A DNA stretch of 50,321 nucleotides from DASZGI01 sp035938995 (GTDB taxonomy: Bacteria; Actinomycetota; Actinomycetes; Streptomycetales; Catenulisporaceae), in NCBI RefSeq assembly GCF_035938995.1, contig NZ_DASZGI010000151.1, positions 1 through 50,321 of the forward strand. Reading direction: 5' to 3'. The translations under genes were made by a program, and so were the position numbers. Below, in pieces: positions 49,940 through 50,321 of this stretch. Numbering within the stretch: position 1 is the stretch's first letter; each line of letters begins with the position of its first letter. The notes beneath the pieces are model-generated. The model ran no database searches and had not been told where the DNA came from. It was given only the letters and a program-made list of their open reading frames with translations.

Positions 49940-50321
49940 TCACTCGACCAGGAACGACTCCCGCCACCAGTGCATCCCCGGCGCGCCTACCAGCCCCGCC
50001 TCAGACAGAAACGCCATGATCTTCTCCCCGCCGTAGCGGATCGTCTCGCGGTGGTACGGGTTCGCCAGGGCCACCTTCCGCGCCGCCTTAGGGTCGAGGC
50101 CGACCGCCGTGTACACGCGCGGATTGATCAGGCTGCGGCACACGATGAACGCGACATGTGACAGCAGCAGGCGGTGGTACGGCAGCTCGCGGCGCGGCAT
50201 CTCCGAGACCGCCCGCGTCAGCTCGGCCCGCGCGAACCCGATGTGCCGCGCCTCCTCGACGATGTGAATGCGGTTGACCATCCGCATCAGCGGCTGGATC
50301 CGCTCGTCGTCGACCATCTCG
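49940..50321 (-). CDS. AurF-like diiron oxygenase, C-terminal part (gene continues beyond the window)
   Basis: The open frame continues to the right edge (residues EMVDDERIQPLMRMVNRIHI), so the start is outside. The 125 or so visible residues include VEEARHIGFARAEL, where E and H fit the second metal-ligand set of AurF/PF11583-type diiron enzymes. They end in GAPGMHWWRESFLVE. AurF enzymes N-oxygenate aryl amines; most homologues are uncharacterised. Gap to the second S53 gene is 89 bp. Confidence 0.7.
   Translation of the reverse strand, partial: EMVDDERIQPLMRMVNRIHIVEEARHIGFARAELTRAVSEMPRRELPYHRLLLSHVAFIVCRSLINPRVYTAVGLDPKAARKVALANPYHRETIRYGGEKIMAFLSEAGLVGAPGMHWWRESFLVE

Overview
The window is high-GC, actinobacterial chromosome: codons end mostly in G/C, GTG starts are common, and many genes overlap at GTGA or ATGA. 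A cluster pairing a 2-oxoacid:ferredoxin oxidoreductase with an incomplete complex I, followed by an HtpX-type protease, is the arrangement I associate with Streptomyces and related mycelial actinomycetes. Two secreted sedolisin-type (S53) peptidases, enzymes that usually work at acid pH, would suit an acid-tolerant soil actinomycete such as Catenulisporales or Streptacidiphilus. The exact taxon is inference.

Layout. 1-1.24 kb holds the 3' end of one gene and two decayed genes, one a PP2C-like pseudogene. 1.5-8 kb carries a SAM methyltransferase, an ICMT-like membrane methyltransferase, a PadR regulator with its membrane partner, a RarD permease, and an APC potassium-transporter-like protein fused to a C-terminal OB fold. 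8.2-11.2 kb is korAB (leftward). 12.5-22.1 kb is a rightward nuoABCHIJKLMN operon that lacks nuoD, nuoE, nuoF and nuoG. 22.2-29.9 kb has an HtpX protease, a YccF protein, an ABC exporter with a LolA-like protein, a PIG-V-like mannosyltransferase and another polytopic membrane protein.

From 29882 to 45203 lies a 15.3-kb integrated element. It is bounded by a 14-bp direct repeat that is the last codons of yajQ. Its tyrosine integrase gene ends inside the right repeat. Inside are a DUF2637 (Spd-like) transfer-associated protein with small coupled genes, a DUF6879/XRE-DUF5753 regulatory module, a chain of tiny overlapping genes with a tandem-HTH protein, a leftward operon (excisionase-like protein, zinc ribbon, coiled coil), a helix-turn-helix protein resembling small terminase subunits, a second complete tyrosine recombinase, a RepA/DnaB-like ATPase and an AlpA-like excisionase. 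No FtsK/TraB translocase, relaxase or virion genes are visible. It is therefore either a reduced AICE or a satellite-like island that relies on a helper.

Right of the element are yajQ, two S53 peptidase genes and the 3' part of a probable AurF-like diiron oxygenase gene cut by the window edge.

Functional reading: KorAB would make reduced ferredoxin, and the Nuo complex without its NADH-oxidising EFG module could take electrons from ferredoxin and pump ions. It would need NuoD from elsewhere in the genome. The integrated element appears self-contained for integration, excision and probably replication, but not for conjugation.
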